This document shows, in pieces, positions 45,992-56,571 of a DNA stretch of 64,000 nucleotides. The position numbers were made by a program, and so were the translations under genes. Positions within the stretch are counted from its first letter, which is position 1. Each line of letters begins with the position of its first letter. Origin of the DNA: Chitinophagaceae bacterium (lineage in GTDB: Bacteria; Bacteroidota; Bacteroidia; Chitinophagales; Chitinophagaceae); NCBI GenBank assembly GCA_947447265.1, contig CANFKC010000012.1, forward strand, positions 51,796 to 115,795, read 5' to 3'. The notes under the pieces were generated by a model, which made no database searches, was not told where the DNA came from, and saw nothing but the letters and a program-made list of their open reading frames with translations.

Positions 45992-47260
45992 ATGGCAGAT
46001 AGCAATATGCCGCTTGCAGAGCGGGTAAGGCCTCAGGGACTAGAAGATTTTATAGGTCAGGAACATCTGGTGGGTAAGGGTAAAGTGCTGGAGCAGATGA
46101 TTCATGGAGGCAAGGGGCATTCTATCATTTTTTGGGGACCGCCAGGAGTTGGCAAAACAACACTTGCCCAAATCATTGCGCGTTCACTGAACATGCCTTT
46201 TTTTACCCTCAGCGCAATTGATAGCGGAGTGAAAGATGTACGTGCAGTGATAGAAACATCGCGCAGAGCTGGACATGCTTTACTGTTTATAGATGAGATA
46301 CACCGGTTCAATAAAGCCCAACAGGACAGCCTGTTAGGGGCAGTCGAAAAAGGTATTATAACACTGATTGGTGCCACAACCGAAAACCCTTCGTTCGAGG
46401 TGATTGGCGCATTGCTGAGCCGCTGTCAGGTGTATATATTAAAGGCATTAAATGAAGAGCACCTCATGAATCTGGTTAACCAGTCGAAAATCAAAGATAA
46501 ATGGCTAAGCGAACAACAACTTGACATACAGGAATGGGACGCACTTATTCAACTGAGTGGTGGCGATGCCCGGAAATTACTCAACCTCACAGAATTAATA
46601 GCGGCTTCACTACCCGGTAATGATAAACGTGTTACGAATGCCATTGTGCAGGATATTGTACAAAAGAAGATGGCGGTTTACGATAAGAGCGGCGAGATGC
46701 ATTACGACATCATTTCTGCCTTTATTAAATCGCTGCGTGGAAGCGACCCGAATGCCGCAGTTTATTACCTGGCCCGAATGATAGAGGGTGGGGAAGACCC
46801 CAAATTTATTGCCCGCAGAATGGTGATTTTGGCAAGTGAGGATATTGGTAACGCTAACCCTAATGCTTTACTACTCGCCACCAGTTGTTTTCAGGCAGTG
46901 GAGATGATTGGTTATCCCGAATGTAGAATTATATTATCGCAAACGGCAACCTACCTTGCTTCTTCGCCCAAGAGCAATGCTGCCTATATGGCCATTAATC
47001 ATGCACAAGCACTCGTAAGCCGGACGGGTGACCTTTCCGTTCCCTTACACATACGCAATGCGCCAACCGGGCTCATGAAGAAATTGGATTATGGTAAAGG
47101 TTATGAGTACGCACATGATTTTGCCGGCAATTTCATAAACCAGGAATTTCTACCCGACGCTATAGCGGGCACGAAGTTGTATGACCCGGGCAATAATGCC
47201 GCTGAAGCACGACACAGGGAGTACCTGCGCAATTGCTGGAAAGAAAAATATGGCTACTGA
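45992..47260 (+). CDS. rarA: Replication-associated recombination protein A (clamp-loader-like AAA ATPase)
   Basis: A 422-residue AAA ATPase that acts at stalled replication forks. Starting at MADSNMPLAERVRPQGLEDFIGQEHLVG, the family opening. Walker A GPPGVGKTT, Walker B LLFIDEIHRFNKAQQD, sensor TENPSFEVIGALLSRC and the C-terminal oligomerisation region (MAIDHAQALV-type segment NPNALLLATSCFQAVEMIGYPE). The extra N-terminal stretch in the longest frame (MTPPHTYIF...) begins with GTG and is unlikely to be used. Confidence 0.95.
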   Translation: MADSNMPLAERVRPQGLEDFIGQEHLVGKGKVLEQMIHGGKGHSIIFWGPPGVGKTTLAQIIARSLNMPFFTLSAIDSGVKDVRAVIETSRRAGHALLFIDEIHRFNKAQQDSLLGAVEKGIITLIGATTENPSFEVIGALLSRCQVYILKALNEEHLMNLVNQSKIKDKWLSEQQLDIQEWDALIQLSGGDARKLLNLTELIAASLPGNDKRVTNAIVQDIVQKKMAVYDKSGEMHYDIISAFIKSLRGSDPNAAVYYLARMIEGGEDPKFIARRMVILASEDIGNANPNALLLATSCFQAVEMIGYPECRIILSQTATYLASSPKSNAAYMAINHAQALVSRTGDLSVPLHIRNAPTGLMKKLDYGKGYEYAHDFAGNFINQEFLPDAIAGTKLYDPGNNAAEARHREYLRNCWKEKYGY

Positions 47261-47262
47261 AT

Positions 47263-49878
47263 CTAAAATACGACCACAAATTCGCTACCTTCCATGGGTT
47301 TGCTTTTTACTGAAATGCTACCACCCATCGACTCTATTTGTGATTTAGTAAGAAAGAGACCTACACCCTTGCTATCGTAACCTTTATGGAATACCTTATT
47401 AAGTTTAAATACCTTGTCTCGATGTTGTTCAAGGTCAATACCCAGGCCATTGTCTTTTACAGACAGCGTTGTTTTACCCTCTACGTTTTTGGTGCTGATA
47501 TTAATAACGGGGGCTACTGCCGGGTTACTGTATTTTAATGCATTGCTAATCAGGTTATATAATATGCTCTCCAGGTAAACTTTAGGGTAAGAAAGTACTT
47601 CCACATCAAGGTCAATAAGCACCTGCGCATGTTTCTCATAGATAATACCCTGCAGTTGGTTAATAATGTCCATGATGAAATTTTTGAAATAACATTCGTC
47701 ATAAGCGATATTGTTATTCAACTTTATCTGAGCCAGTTCCATGAGCGTATCTAGACTGTTTGACAGCTTTATGCTACTTTCAAAAATAATTTCACCGGCT
47801 TCATCTTTGGTAAAAACTTCATCTTGTACTGCCGGGTCATTATCATCCAACATCAAACGTTCAGAGAACATCTTGATGTTGCCAGCAGGCCCTCTGAGGT
47901 TATGTGCTATCATATAACTGAGTTCTTCCAGCTGGCTTATCTTATTAATCAGGTTGGTTTTTGTGGCCTGCAGTTCGGCATTTTGCCGGTAAAGCTCATC
48001 GTTGAGTAATTTCCGGGACGTAATATCTATAATGTCGCAGATAAAATACTTGGGTGTATTATCCGCATTCCATAAAAGCAACACAGTCAATGAGGCAGTA
48101 ATAATCTGCCTGCATTTGGAAATAAATCTCTTCTCAACCGTATAGGTGTCAATTTCCCGCTGCATCAGTTTCCCTACCAGATTTGTATCCAGTCCAATAT
48201 CTTCGGGATGGGTAATATCAACATGACCCATAGCCAATAGCTCATCTCTCGAGTAGCCAATCAACTCACAAAGCCTGTCGTTTACCTGCAACCATTTGCC
48301 GTCTGGCGAAAGTAGTGCTTTACTAATGCCAGAGTTGCTGAATGAATTGGCGAATGCATCCATAGTGGTTTTGAGGGCTTCTTCGGCAAGCTTCCTGTCG
48401 GTAATATCCACACCCGATGCAATCATGATATCAAGTTCGCCGGTTGGTTTAAATATAGGAAAGAAGCACCTCAATTCATATCTTATACTTCCTGAACGGG
48501 TCAAAATTCCCTCATCCCATTCTACCTTACGCTTTTCACTTACTGCAGTCTTAAAATAGCCGATTCTTTCCTTAGTAACTTCTGGCGGAGTATGTGTTTC
48601 TACGCAATAGTCTTCCAGCGTTTTTCCTATCAGTGCTGCTCGCTTCTCTTCATTTTTAATAAAGTGGGGGTTGGTAAATAATATGCACATTTGCGCATCA
48701 AGCGCACCTACACTTGTTGGCAAACTATTGAGAATGTGCTCATAGAAAGCACGTTGCTCCTCGAAACGTCTATCAGAATTCTTCTGGTCCGTTATATCTG
48801 TAAACTTCCATATTTCGCCCCTATGGTTGTCGTCGATTGCTAAAGGTATATAGTCACGGCTAATGATCCTTCCATCCACCATTTCCAGTTCATCTTTCAG
48901 GACTACCGTTTTCTCCTGTAGTATTTTATTAATGCGTGTTACCAGTGCTTCGGGCTCCTTATAAAGCAGCTTGTCGTCATTCAAACTCGCTTCGGTATCT
49001 ATTCCGGCCAGTTCGCGGGGGTGCTTTTTTATACCATACAGTTCGCAAAAGGCTTTGTTTACGAAAACAAGCTTCTTATTTTCATTTGTTACAAGAATAC
49101 CTGACGGCAGATTGTTGATGAGGCGGAACAACAAACTTGTATTTGCCCTGCCGGCATCCTCCATCTGCTTCCTGGCAGAAATGTCGGTATGAGTACCTAT
49201 GAACCGTTCAGGCTTACCATCGTTGGTTTTTGAAATAAGAATACCGCGACTTAATATCCATTTATAACTCCCGTCTTTACACGCATAACGCAACTCGCAG
49301 GAGTAGTTTTGAGTCTGACCGCTAAAATGCTCAATGATCTTTTTTTCTGCTAACAGCAGATCCTCCGGAAATATTTTTGACGTCCAATCATTAATGGTAA
49401 GCAGGTCGTCTGGTTTGTAACCAAAAATATCATACCATTTTTCCGAAAAAAACATTTTTCCGGCAGTTATGTGCATATCCCACACACCATCTCCTGTGGC
49501 ATCCATTGCCAGCTTCCACATGTTTTCTGTGGATTCGAGAGTAAAGGGAAGCTGATTGATGAGGACAAAAAAGCCAGTCTGTTCAGGGCTACTGCCTATT
49601 ACTGTAACACCAACTTTTATGGTAAAGTCCGCCAGATAGTATTCTTTATAGCTGCGCTTAAATCCTTCCCGGACTTCAACTAATTGATCGATTAATTGTT
49701 GGTCGAATTGATTGCCGGAAGCGACAGGAAATGGTTTTCCCTTGTAATGAACAAAAACATCAACAAGCATTGAAGGGCTGCTGAAGCTAATGTTTTTTAC
49801 CACGAAGTCACTGGTTATCTCCATGACTCCATCGTTGAAATTCTCTAATGTCCGCAATACTACCTCAAATTCATTCAT
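47263..49878 (-). CDS. Four-PAS sensor histidine kinase
   Basis: An 871-residue cytoplasmic sensor without membrane helices. Residues 1-135 are an unrecognised sensor-like segment. PAS domains are at about 140-250, 255-375, 380-505 and 507-640, each ending in a PAC-like phrase such as ERFIGTHTDISARKQ or YFICDIIDITSRKL. The DHp domain has AHNLRGPAGN (phospho-acceptor His about 665). The HATPase domain has N-box ESILYNLISNALKYSN, G1 SVKDNGLGIDLEQH and G2 KGVGLFLTKSQIESMGG. No response regulator is adjacent. It is convergent with rarA with a two-base gap between stops. Confidence 0.92.
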   Translation of the reverse strand: MNEFEVVLRTLENFNDGVMEITSDFVVKNISFSSPSMLVDVFVHYKGKPFPVASGNQFDQQLIDQLVEVREGFKRSYKEYYLADFTIKVGVTVIGSSPEQTGFFVLINQLPFTLESTENMWKLAMDATGDGVWDMHITAGKMFFSEKWYDIFGYKPDDLLTINDWTSKIFPEDLLLAEKKIIEHFSGQTQNYSCELRYACKDGSYKWILSRGILISKTNDGKPERFIGTHTDISARKQMEDAGRANTSLLFRLINNLPSGILVTNENKKLVFVNKAFCELYGIKKHPRELAGIDTEASLNDDKLLYKEPEALVTRINKILQEKTVVLKDELEMVDGRIISRDYIPLAIDDNHRGEIWKFTDITDQKNSDRRFEEQRAFYEHILNSLPTSVGALDAQMCILFTNPHFIKNEEKRAALIGKTLEDYCVETHTPPEVTKERIGYFKTAVSEKRKVEWDEGILTRSGSIRYELRCFFPIFKPTGELDIMIASGVDITDRKLAEEALKTTMDAFANSFSNSGISKALLSPDGKWLQVNDRLCELIGYSRDELLAMGHVDITHPEDIGLDTNLVGKLMQREIDTYTVEKRFISKCRQIITASLTVLLLWNADNTPKYFICDIIDITSRKLLNDELYRQNAELQATKTNLINKISQLEELSYMIAHNLRGPAGNIKMFSERLMLDDNDPAVQDEVFTKDEAGEIIFESSIKLSNSLDTLMELAQIKLNNNIAYDECYFKNFIMDIINQLQGIIYEKHAQVLIDLDVEVLSYPKVYLESILYNLISNALKYSNPAVAPVINISTKNVEGKTTLSVKDNGLGIDLEQHRDKVFKLNKVFHKGYDSKGVGLFLTKSQIESMGGSISVKSKPMEGSEFVVVF

Positions 49879-50128
49879 AAACTCACATTCAACTATTTTT
49901 GGGCGTTAAGTGCGCGTAGGGCCCCGCAACGACAGATGTACAAACATTGAAAATGTGCATTAAGAATAAAACGCTTAATCAAAATTATTCAGTTGCCATT
50001 AGACATTGACATTGAATGCATTACATCTATCGTTTCCCAAAGATAATTCAAATTTTATTTGTACAAAATTATATCGTGGTCGATGAATGTATATACTCTT
50101 GTTATCTTCACCTTATAGTGATAACTGG

Positions 50129-50830
50129 CTAGAGATAACCATCATTTGCCATGCTCAAAAATTTATTGCCTGCTATAATAATATGATCGAGCAGACGGAT
50201 GTCCATCAATTCGGCAGATTCCTTTAGTCTTTTGGTAATTCGAAGATCTTGTTCGCTGGGTTTAATTGTCCCGGCAGGGTGGTTATGCGCAATTATAATT
50301 TGAGGGCTGTTGAATAAGATTGCGTTTTTCAATATCATCCTGATATCTACTACAGTACTGGAGAGCCCTCCACTGCTCAATAGCTCTGTTTTAATCACTT
50401 TTGTTGCCTTCGTAAGATACATTACGTAAAAGCATTCATGATTAAGGTCCTGGAGTAGCGGCATAAATACCTCTACTGCATCATCCGTATTTCTTATTTG
50501 AGTTCTTTCAAGGCTATCAGCCATCTGCCTGCGCCTGCCCAGCTCCATTGCGGCGGCTATGGTTATTGCCTTAGCCGGACCAATACCGTTGATTTTTTGC
50601 AGTTCTTTCAGGTCAAGCCTGCCAAGCTCGCGTAAATTATTATTGGCCAGGTTAAGCGTATCTTTTGCAAGGTCAAGTGCAGAACGGTCTTTTGTACCTA
50701 CTGAAATAAGTATGGTCAACAATTCGGCATCAGTGAGGGCGGCGGATCCCTTCTGTACCATTTTTTCGCGGGGCTTATCGTCCTCGAGCCAGTTCTTTAT
50801 GCTTACAAAATCACTCATTCCTACTGGCAA
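50129..50830 (-). CDS. radC: RadC-family (JAMM/MPN) protein
   Basis: A 233-residue UPF0758 protein. The N-terminal helix-hairpin-helix part has LQKINGIGPAKAITIAAAMELGRR. The C-terminal JAMM domain has the AHNHPAGTIKPSEQD motif, with the metal-binding His pair and Asp. Despite its name the role in DNA repair is doubtful. The start could be Met5 (MSDFVSIKNWL). Divergent from the DUF1835 gene. Confidence 0.93.
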   Translation of the reverse strand: MPVGMSDFVSIKNWLEDDKPREKMVQKGSAALTDAELLTILISVGTKDRSALDLAKDTLNLANNNLRELGRLDLKELQKINGIGPAKAITIAAAMELGRRRQMADSLERTQIRNTDDAVEVFMPLLQDLNHECFYVMYLTKATKVIKTELLSSGGLSSTVVDIRMILKNAILFNSPQIIIAHNHPAGTIKPSEQDLRITKRLKESAELMDIRLLDHIIIAGNKFLSMANDGYL

Positions 50831-50934
50831 TTTAGGAAATATATTTTTAAGTGACGTCGCGGGCTTGATTTGTTCTTATTCCATAATGTTAAACAGGGTG
50901 TGGATAAGTAAAAAGCCATGGCGGCGTTTTTTAT

Positions 50935-50942
50935 TATTTTTG
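50935..50942 (+). promoter_or_regulatory. Candidate -7 box of the DUF1835 gene
   Basis: TATTTTTG fits TAnnTTTG and lies 20 bases before the ATG. Confidence 0.35.
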
Positions 50943-50962
50943 CAGGCTAATTCGATTGCAAC

Positions 50963-51778
50963 ATGATATTCCATATAGTAACAGGTGATTTAGCCGCAGC
51001 GCCGCTAAATGAAGCGATAGCCCTTGAACCCTCAATGGATGGCAAGGTTGTGGTTATGAGGGATGTGTTGAATGTTGGACCCTTGCAAAAAGAGGAAGGC
51101 CAGAAATTTTCTGAACTAAGGTCTGCTTTCTGGCAAAAAGTTGCACCGAATGAAAAGAACCCGATGCAGGTAGATGACATGGAGCGCCTGCTGGAAATAG
51201 TACTGGAACTTTCAAAAAATGAAGATGCAAAGGTCTGGGTATGGATAGCGCCAATACCTGCTGATATTTGCACCTACCATTGGACCATTAAATACCTGGG
51301 AAAATACAAAGGCCGTTTCCTGACCGTAAATATTGCAGGTCTGCCATTTTTAGATGAAAACGGCAAGGTGTTCTTCCCAAAGAGCATCAGCGAAATATCA
51401 GCAAAGGAATTAGTTAAAGCGCGCAAACTTGCCCGTCCCGTTACTGCAGGAGAACTTGAAGTGGATGGTTTTGAATGGGGTAAACTCACTGACGAAAATG
51501 CCGGCGTGCGTACTGCCGAGGGTGGAAAAAGATTGGTTTCCAGAAGTGACGAACAGTACGACAGCATTCTGCTTGGGTTTTGTTCCGATCAATTCCAGAA
51601 GGCATCACGTATTATAAGTCAGGCTATGTCGAAAAACAACCTTCCAACGGGTGACCTTTACCTCGGCTGGCGCCTACGTGCAATGGCAGATATGGGCAAG
51701 CTCCATATACAGGGCGACATCAATAAAGGCCTCAAAGATTTTGAAGTCAAGATTAGTGACGGCACATTGTTTTCGTAG
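50963..51778 (+). CDS. DUF1835-family protein
   Basis: A 271-residue soluble protein. The N terminus IFHIVTGDLAAAPLNEAIALEP and VVVMRDVLNVGPLQKEEG is the DUF1835 signature, followed by a KVWVWIAPIPADICTYHWTIKYL segment. The C terminus (residues about 215-270, DLYLGWRLRAMADMGKLHIQGD) looks like the paired DUF3658. The family is of unknown function. Gene is alone on its strand. Confidence 0.82.
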   Translation: MIFHIVTGDLAAAPLNEAIALEPSMDGKVVVMRDVLNVGPLQKEEGQKFSELRSAFWQKVAPNEKNPMQVDDMERLLEIVLELSKNEDAKVWVWIAPIPADICTYHWTIKYLGKYKGRFLTVNIAGLPFLDENGKVFFPKSISEISAKELVKARKLARPVTAGELEVDGFEWGKLTDENAGVRTAEGGKRLVSRSDEQYDSILLGFCSDQFQKASRIISQAMSKNNLPTGDLYLGWRLRAMADMGKLHIQGDINKGLKDFEVKISDGTLFS

Positions 51779-51821
51779 TATCTAAGAAAGTAGCGGCATT
51801 TTATGACCTATCTGCCCAGGC

Positions 51822-52553
51822 TTAATTAGCCTGGTAAATTTCTTTTGCCATCTGTGTGCTCCTGACTACGTAGTGTATTTTCTCGTCTAGCTTTTTTACA
51901 GCTTCTTCCATAAGAACAAGGAATTCTTTTGCATCTTCGTAATCGTTGTCGCGAATGATGTTTATGAAGCCAAGTACGGTTGATAAAGGGCCACGGAATT
52001 CGTGCGACTGGGTGAATGCAATTTCAACCAACGCATTGTTCTGTTTTTCGATCTGCGCTGCTTTTTCCTGCAATAAGTTCAGACACAACTCCAGCTCCAT
52101 CAAATGGATAGCTTGCTTGGCTAATATACTCAGCATTTGCTTTTTGTTTTCAGGCAACTGCTTGGCGTGGTCATCGAATACGCATAATGTACCTATATTT
52201 TGTCCGTCGGTGGATAGGGGAGCCCCGGCATAAAAGCGAATATGTGGTTGGTTGGCTACAAGTGGAATATTCGCAAACCGTTCATCCTGGGTTGGGTCGG
52301 GAACCACCAGTACTTCATCATTTATAATAGTGTACTGGCAAAACGATGCTTCTCGCGGCATTTGAAATACTTCCAGGCCGCGTGCCACTTTAAACCATTG
52401 TGTATCTGCATCGATAAGGGTAATGAACGCCACAGGTGTTTCGCAAATCTCAGCCGTAAGGGTAAGTATTTCCTGCAACCCCTTATTCAGATCGAAATTA
52501 TAGTTGTCAAATTTCTTTACCGATTTTAATCTCTCAATTTCGTTGGTGATCAT
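51822..52553 (-). CDS. GAF-domain protein with a DHp-like helix pair but no kinase ATPase domain
   Basis: A 243-residue protein. GAF domain at about 20-160 (FITLIDADTQWFKVARGL, REASFCQYTIINDEVLVVPD, RFYAGAPLSTDGQNIGTLCVFDD). After a coiled coil (LLQEKAAQIEKQNNALVEIAF) comes SHEFRGPLSTVLGFINIIRD, a DHp-type His motif, and a second helix; the frame then ends at a stop 51 codons later with no HATPase. The stop is clear and no frameshift to a downstream ATPase is seen. Such proteins may act as phosphotransfer or dimerisation partners. Divergent from the M1 peptidase. Confidence 0.85.
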   Translation of the reverse strand: MITNEIERLKSVKKFDNYNFDLNKGLQEILTLTAEICETPVAFITLIDADTQWFKVARGLEVFQMPREASFCQYTIINDEVLVVPDPTQDERFANIPLVANQPHIRFYAGAPLSTDGQNIGTLCVFDDHAKQLPENKKQMLSILAKQAIHLMELELCLNLLQEKAAQIEKQNNALVEIAFTQSHEFRGPLSTVLGFINIIRDNDYEDAKEFLVLMEEAVKKLDEKIHYVVRSTQMAKEIYQAN

Positions 52554-52834
52554 GATTTTGACTTTAATGTGAAAATTTGGTGGCTATCGACTCAATCCGC
52601 TAATAAGTTGATTAAATATACGACACAAAAAGTAATGCGGTTTTTTGCACTCACAATTTTTTTAACATTTACCGAATCGTGAGATACCCCGGGATGTGCT
52701 CCAAAAATGAAAGGTGTAGCGGTATGTTTACCTATAAAGCAGATATGCAGGCAATTTAAAGAGATTTCTTTCGTTGTTGTTCCAATTGCAGGTTTTGCAG
52801 TGCCGCTTATTTATAAAACCGTTATTTTAGCGCA

Positions 52835-55810
52835 ATGAAGTCATTTACTTTTGCCCTTTTGCTTTTCACAACCCTCCCGGCTGGTGCCCAAACCTATTGG
52901 CAACAGCTGGTTGATACCAAAATTGATGTCCGATTAGATGATAAAAAACATAGAATTGATGCTTACGAAGAAATAACCTATACCAATAATTCCCCAGATA
53001 CCTTAAAAAGCATATACCTGCACTTATGGCCTAATGCGTACAAGCATGACCATACCCCATTCGCAAAGCAATATGAGGCCAATGGCAATACCACCTTTTA
53101 TTATTCTAAGCAAGAAGAACGCGGCTTTATTGATAGTCTCGATTTTTCGGTTGACGGACAATTAGTGGAGCAAAATATTGCAGAAAATTCACCTGACATT
53201 ACCAGGATAGACCTTAAAGAACCTTTATTGCCAGGCCATAAGGTGAAAATTACAACACCATTTATGGTGAAACTACCAAAGGTTTTTTCGCGCCTTGGCC
53301 ATACTGACCAGGCTTATTATATCTCGCAATGGTTCCCGAAGCCTGCTGTTTATGACCGTACTGGCTGGCATCCGATCTCTTTTCTTGACCAGGGTGAATT
53401 TTACAGTGAATATGGTTCTTATGACGTAAAAATAACCGTTCCGGAAAACTACATAGTAATGGCTACGGGTAATTTACTGGATGAAAGAGAAAATGCATGG
53501 CTGGATAGCCTTTCAAAATTACCATTGCCTGCCGATTCTTTCCGCAACAATACGACTATACCAAGTGCTACAACATGGAAAACGCTTCATTATCATGAAG
53601 ACAATATACATGACTTTGCCTGGTTTGCTGATAAGAGCTGGCTGGTCCGGAAAGACACCGTAACGGTTCCCGCAACAGGGTTAGTGGTAACCACATGGGC
53701 GGCCTTCTGGCCATCTTATAAAAAAGTATGGGAGAAAGCGACAGATCACCTGCGCGAAACTGTTTTGCATTACGGCAAGTGGGTGGGGCCATACCAATAC
53801 AAGACAATTAAGGCTGTTTTAGGCGATATGCGTGCGGGTGGGGGAATGGAGTACCCAACGATTACTGTCATTGATAAATCGGCAAGGGTAGGTTTTCGTA
53901 CTGTGATGGTGCATGAGGCAGGGCACAACTGGTTTTATGGCATGCTGGGCAGCAATGAGCGCGACCATGCCTGGATGGATGAAGGTCTGAACAGCTTTTA
54001 TGAAGATAAGACCAGCAAATCGCTGGAAGCGGAAAAAGGTATGCTCACTAAACTGGGCAAACTGAATGAAGACCTTTTCTATTTTGAACTGGCTGCTACA
54101 CATAACGACCAGAAGATAGAGCAGACTTCGGGCGATTTTACCCACCTTAATTATGGGTTAGATGTGTATTATAAATCGGCCATGTTTTTCAGGATGCTGG
54201 AACAATATATGGGTGCGGCCGATTTTGAAAAGGGGATGAGAGCGTATTTTGACGCATGGCATTTTAAACACCCATATCCTGAAGATTTCAGGGTGGCTAT
54301 GCAAAAGGCGAGTACAAAGCAGCTGGATTGGTTTTTTGATGGCATGCTGAATACCGATAAGAAAATTGATTTCGCCATTAAAGATGCCCGTGTAATAGGC
54401 AGCCAGACCGAAGTAACCATTAAGAATAAGAGTAAGATAGCGGTGCCTGTTAAGGTAGATGCTTATAAAGGTGATTCACTGGTAGGATCGGTATGGTCAG
54501 AGCCGTTCTTGCATAAGGCTACGATATCAATGCCCGTTACCGATTGGAACCGGATAAAAATAGATAGCGTAATACCAGATGCCAAAGAGGCGAACGACCT
54601 TTATAAAAAGGATGGTCTTTTCCGCACCTTTAGTTTAAAAATAAAACCCGTTTTGGGCCTTAACCGTTCAGAACAGTACAAGCTGTTCGTTGCCCCTGCG
54701 CTGGCATACAATCAATATGACGGTATTATGGCCGGCCTGCTGCTCCATGACCTATCACTTCCGGAAAACAGGTTACGCTTCCTGCTGGCACCTATGTATT
54801 CATTTGGCTCCAATAGTTTTGTAGGGGCAGGATCGGTAGGGTATATCTGGTATCCGTCAAAAACATTTAAGGAGATATTATTACAGGGCGATGCCAAAAC
54901 CTTTCACAGCAATGAAACGATGATTGGGCGCAATAGCCCGTTGTATTCGGGCTATACAAAGGCGGCAGCGGTGCTTACGTTTACCCTGCAGGAAGAAAAT
55001 TTACAAAGCACAGTTAACCGCCATTTCTTTATTAAGGGGTACAATATTAAAGAAGACTATTTTTCTTTTGGCACCGAAACAAAGCTTGTATCAGAACAAA
55101 AAATGTATGGTATGGCACGCTATGTGCATTCCAACGATAGAACCTACAACCCTTTCAGCTACAATTTTGAAGGGCAGGCGGGTGCCAATTTCGCAAAAAT
55201 TGCCGCTGAAGGAACTGCAAGAATTGACTATCATGCTAAAAACAAGTCGCTTTACGTAAGGGCATATGCCGGCAAGTTCTTTGCTATAAAAAATGACCTG
55301 GCGGTAATTGACCGGTATAAATTAAATGCCAGTTATTCTGCCGCAGACGATTATTTGTATGATGGCACCTACATTGGCAGAAATGCCCGTAATAATAGGG
55401 CCGCGCAACAAATTTCAGTGCAGGAAGGCGGCTTTAAAATACCTGTTTTCAACAATGTTTACCGCAGCGATAACTGGATGGCGACAATCAACATTTCCTC
55501 AGACCTGCCTAAAGTTTCGCTACCGATAAAGTTATTTTTTGATGCCGGATTGATACCTAATTTCAGCCCGACCATATCAAAAAACAGCGCTACTACGCTA
55601 ATGTATGATGGTGGTATTGAGTTGCGCAGCATTAAAGATGTTGTGAGCATTTACATACCGCTGATAATGAGTGGCGATTTCCGTGACTTCTTAAAAAACA
55701 GCTATGGCAATAAGCATGTGTTTGAACGCAGCATTTCGTTTACACTGCACCTGCACAATATCAACTGGCTCAGGTCGCCAACCAAAGTGTTGAAAACGCT
55801 TACCAATTAA
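52835..55810 (+). CDS. Secreted M1-family metallopeptidase
   Basis: A 991-residue protein with a signal peptide ending at PAGAQ. Zinc motif HEAGHNWFYG (H360, E361, H364) with the third ligand E383 in MDEGLNSFYE. The exopeptidase loop is GGGMEYP (335-341), in place of the usual GAMEN; this Tyr-containing form is common in bacterial secreted M1 proteins. The last 350 residues look like beta strands of an outer-membrane-type barrel. Probably a peptide-trimming enzyme at the cell surface or periplasm. Single-gene unit. Confidence 0.9.
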   Translation: MKSFTFALLLFTTLPAGAQTYWQQLVDTKIDVRLDDKKHRIDAYEEITYTNNSPDTLKSIYLHLWPNAYKHDHTPFAKQYEANGNTTFYYSKQEERGFIDSLDFSVDGQLVEQNIAENSPDITRIDLKEPLLPGHKVKITTPFMVKLPKVFSRLGHTDQAYYISQWFPKPAVYDRTGWHPISFLDQGEFYSEYGSYDVKITVPENYIVMATGNLLDERENAWLDSLSKLPLPADSFRNNTTIPSATTWKTLHYHEDNIHDFAWFADKSWLVRKDTVTVPATGLVVTTWAAFWPSYKKVWEKATDHLRETVLHYGKWVGPYQYKTIKAVLGDMRAGGGMEYPTITVIDKSARVGFRTVMVHEAGHNWFYGMLGSNERDHAWMDEGLNSFYEDKTSKSLEAEKGMLTKLGKLNEDLFYFELAATHNDQKIEQTSGDFTHLNYGLDVYYKSAMFFRMLEQYMGAADFEKGMRAYFDAWHFKHPYPEDFRVAMQKASTKQLDWFFDGMLNTDKKIDFAIKDARVIGSQTEVTIKNKSKIAVPVKVDAYKGDSLVGSVWSEPFLHKATISMPVTDWNRIKIDSVIPDAKEANDLYKKDGLFRTFSLKIKPVLGLNRSEQYKLFVAPALAYNQYDGIMAGLLLHDLSLPENRLRFLLAPMYSFGSNSFVGAGSVGYIWYPSKTFKEILLQGDAKTFHSNETMIGRNSPLYSGYTKAAAVLTFTLQEENLQSTVNRHFFIKGYNIKEDYFSFGTETKLVSEQKMYGMARYVHSNDRTYNPFSYNFEGQAGANFAKIAAEGTARIDYHAKNKSLYVRAYAGKFFAIKNDLAVIDRYKLNASYSAADDYLYDGTYIGRNARNNRAAQQISVQEGGFKIPVFNNVYRSDNWMATINISSDLPKVSLPIKLFFDAGLIPNFSPTISKNSATTLMYDGGIELRSIKDVVSIYIPLIMSGDFRDFLKNSYGNKHVFERSISFTLHLHNINWLRSPTKVLKTLTN

Positions 55811-55862
55811 TTTACGTTAACAGCACAACTCAATAACTACAACATTCTGAAATACCGTATTT

Positions 55863-56570
55863 ATGACAGCGAAAGAAGTACTGGCAGAATTACAACAACT
55901 GGGACAGGATTCGATTAAGAAAGTGCTGCTGAAGCATGGAATTGCAGAGCCATTATATGGGGTAAAGGTGGAAGAGCTGAAGAAGATACAGAAGAAAGTA
56001 AAGAAGGACTATGCCCTTTCGCTGGAGTTGTTTGATTCGGGTATTTATGATGCCATGTACCTTGCGGGGCTGATTGCCGATGAAACAAAAATGACCAAAA
56101 AGGACCTGCAGCATTGGGCAGAGCATGCAAAATCTCAGGCGATAAGTGAATATACAGTGCCCTGGATAGCCGCAGAAAGCAAGTACGGAATGGAGCTTGC
56201 TCTGGAATGGATAGATGCAATAGAGGAGAGGGTAGCGAGTTCCGGTTGGTCAACCATAAGCAGTGTAGTGGCTATTACTGATGATGGCGCCCTTAATATA
56301 AACCTGCTCAAGACACTGCTGGAAAGGATAGAACAGCAGGTAACCAAAGTGCCGAACCGGGTGAAACAAACCATGAATATGTGTGTGATATCGGTTGGCA
56401 TATATGTTGCCGAACTGAACACGCTTGCAAAAGAAACCGCTAAAAGGATAGGAAAAGTACACGTAGATGTGGGAGATACCGATTGTAAAATACCATTTGC
56501 AACAGACTATATAGCTAAGGCAGAAGCGAAGGGGAGTATCGGCAAAAAGAAGAAAATGGCAAGGTGCTAA
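55863..56570 (+). CDS. DNA alkylation repair (AlkD-like HEAT) protein
   Basis: A 235-residue all-helical protein. The family opening TAKEVLAELQQLGQDSIKKVLLKHGI and the later YGVKVEELKKIQKKVKKDYALSLELFDSGIYDAMYLAGLIAD are typical; AlkD-like proteins flip or excise alkylated bases. A C-terminal basic tail (GSIGKKKKMARC) is seen. Substrate and activity are not provable from sequence; many relatives have lost glycosylase activity. One base separates its stop from the convergent 56572 gene. Confidence 0.87.
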   Translation: MTAKEVLAELQQLGQDSIKKVLLKHGIAEPLYGVKVEELKKIQKKVKKDYALSLELFDSGIYDAMYLAGLIADETKMTKKDLQHWAEHAKSQAISEYTVPWIAAESKYGMELALEWIDAIEERVASSGWSTISSVVAITDDGALNINLLKTLLERIEQQVTKVPNRVKQTMNMCVISVGIYVAELNTLAKETAKRIGKVHVDVGDTDCKIPFATDYIAKAEAKGSIGKKKKMARC

Positions 56571-56571
56571 A

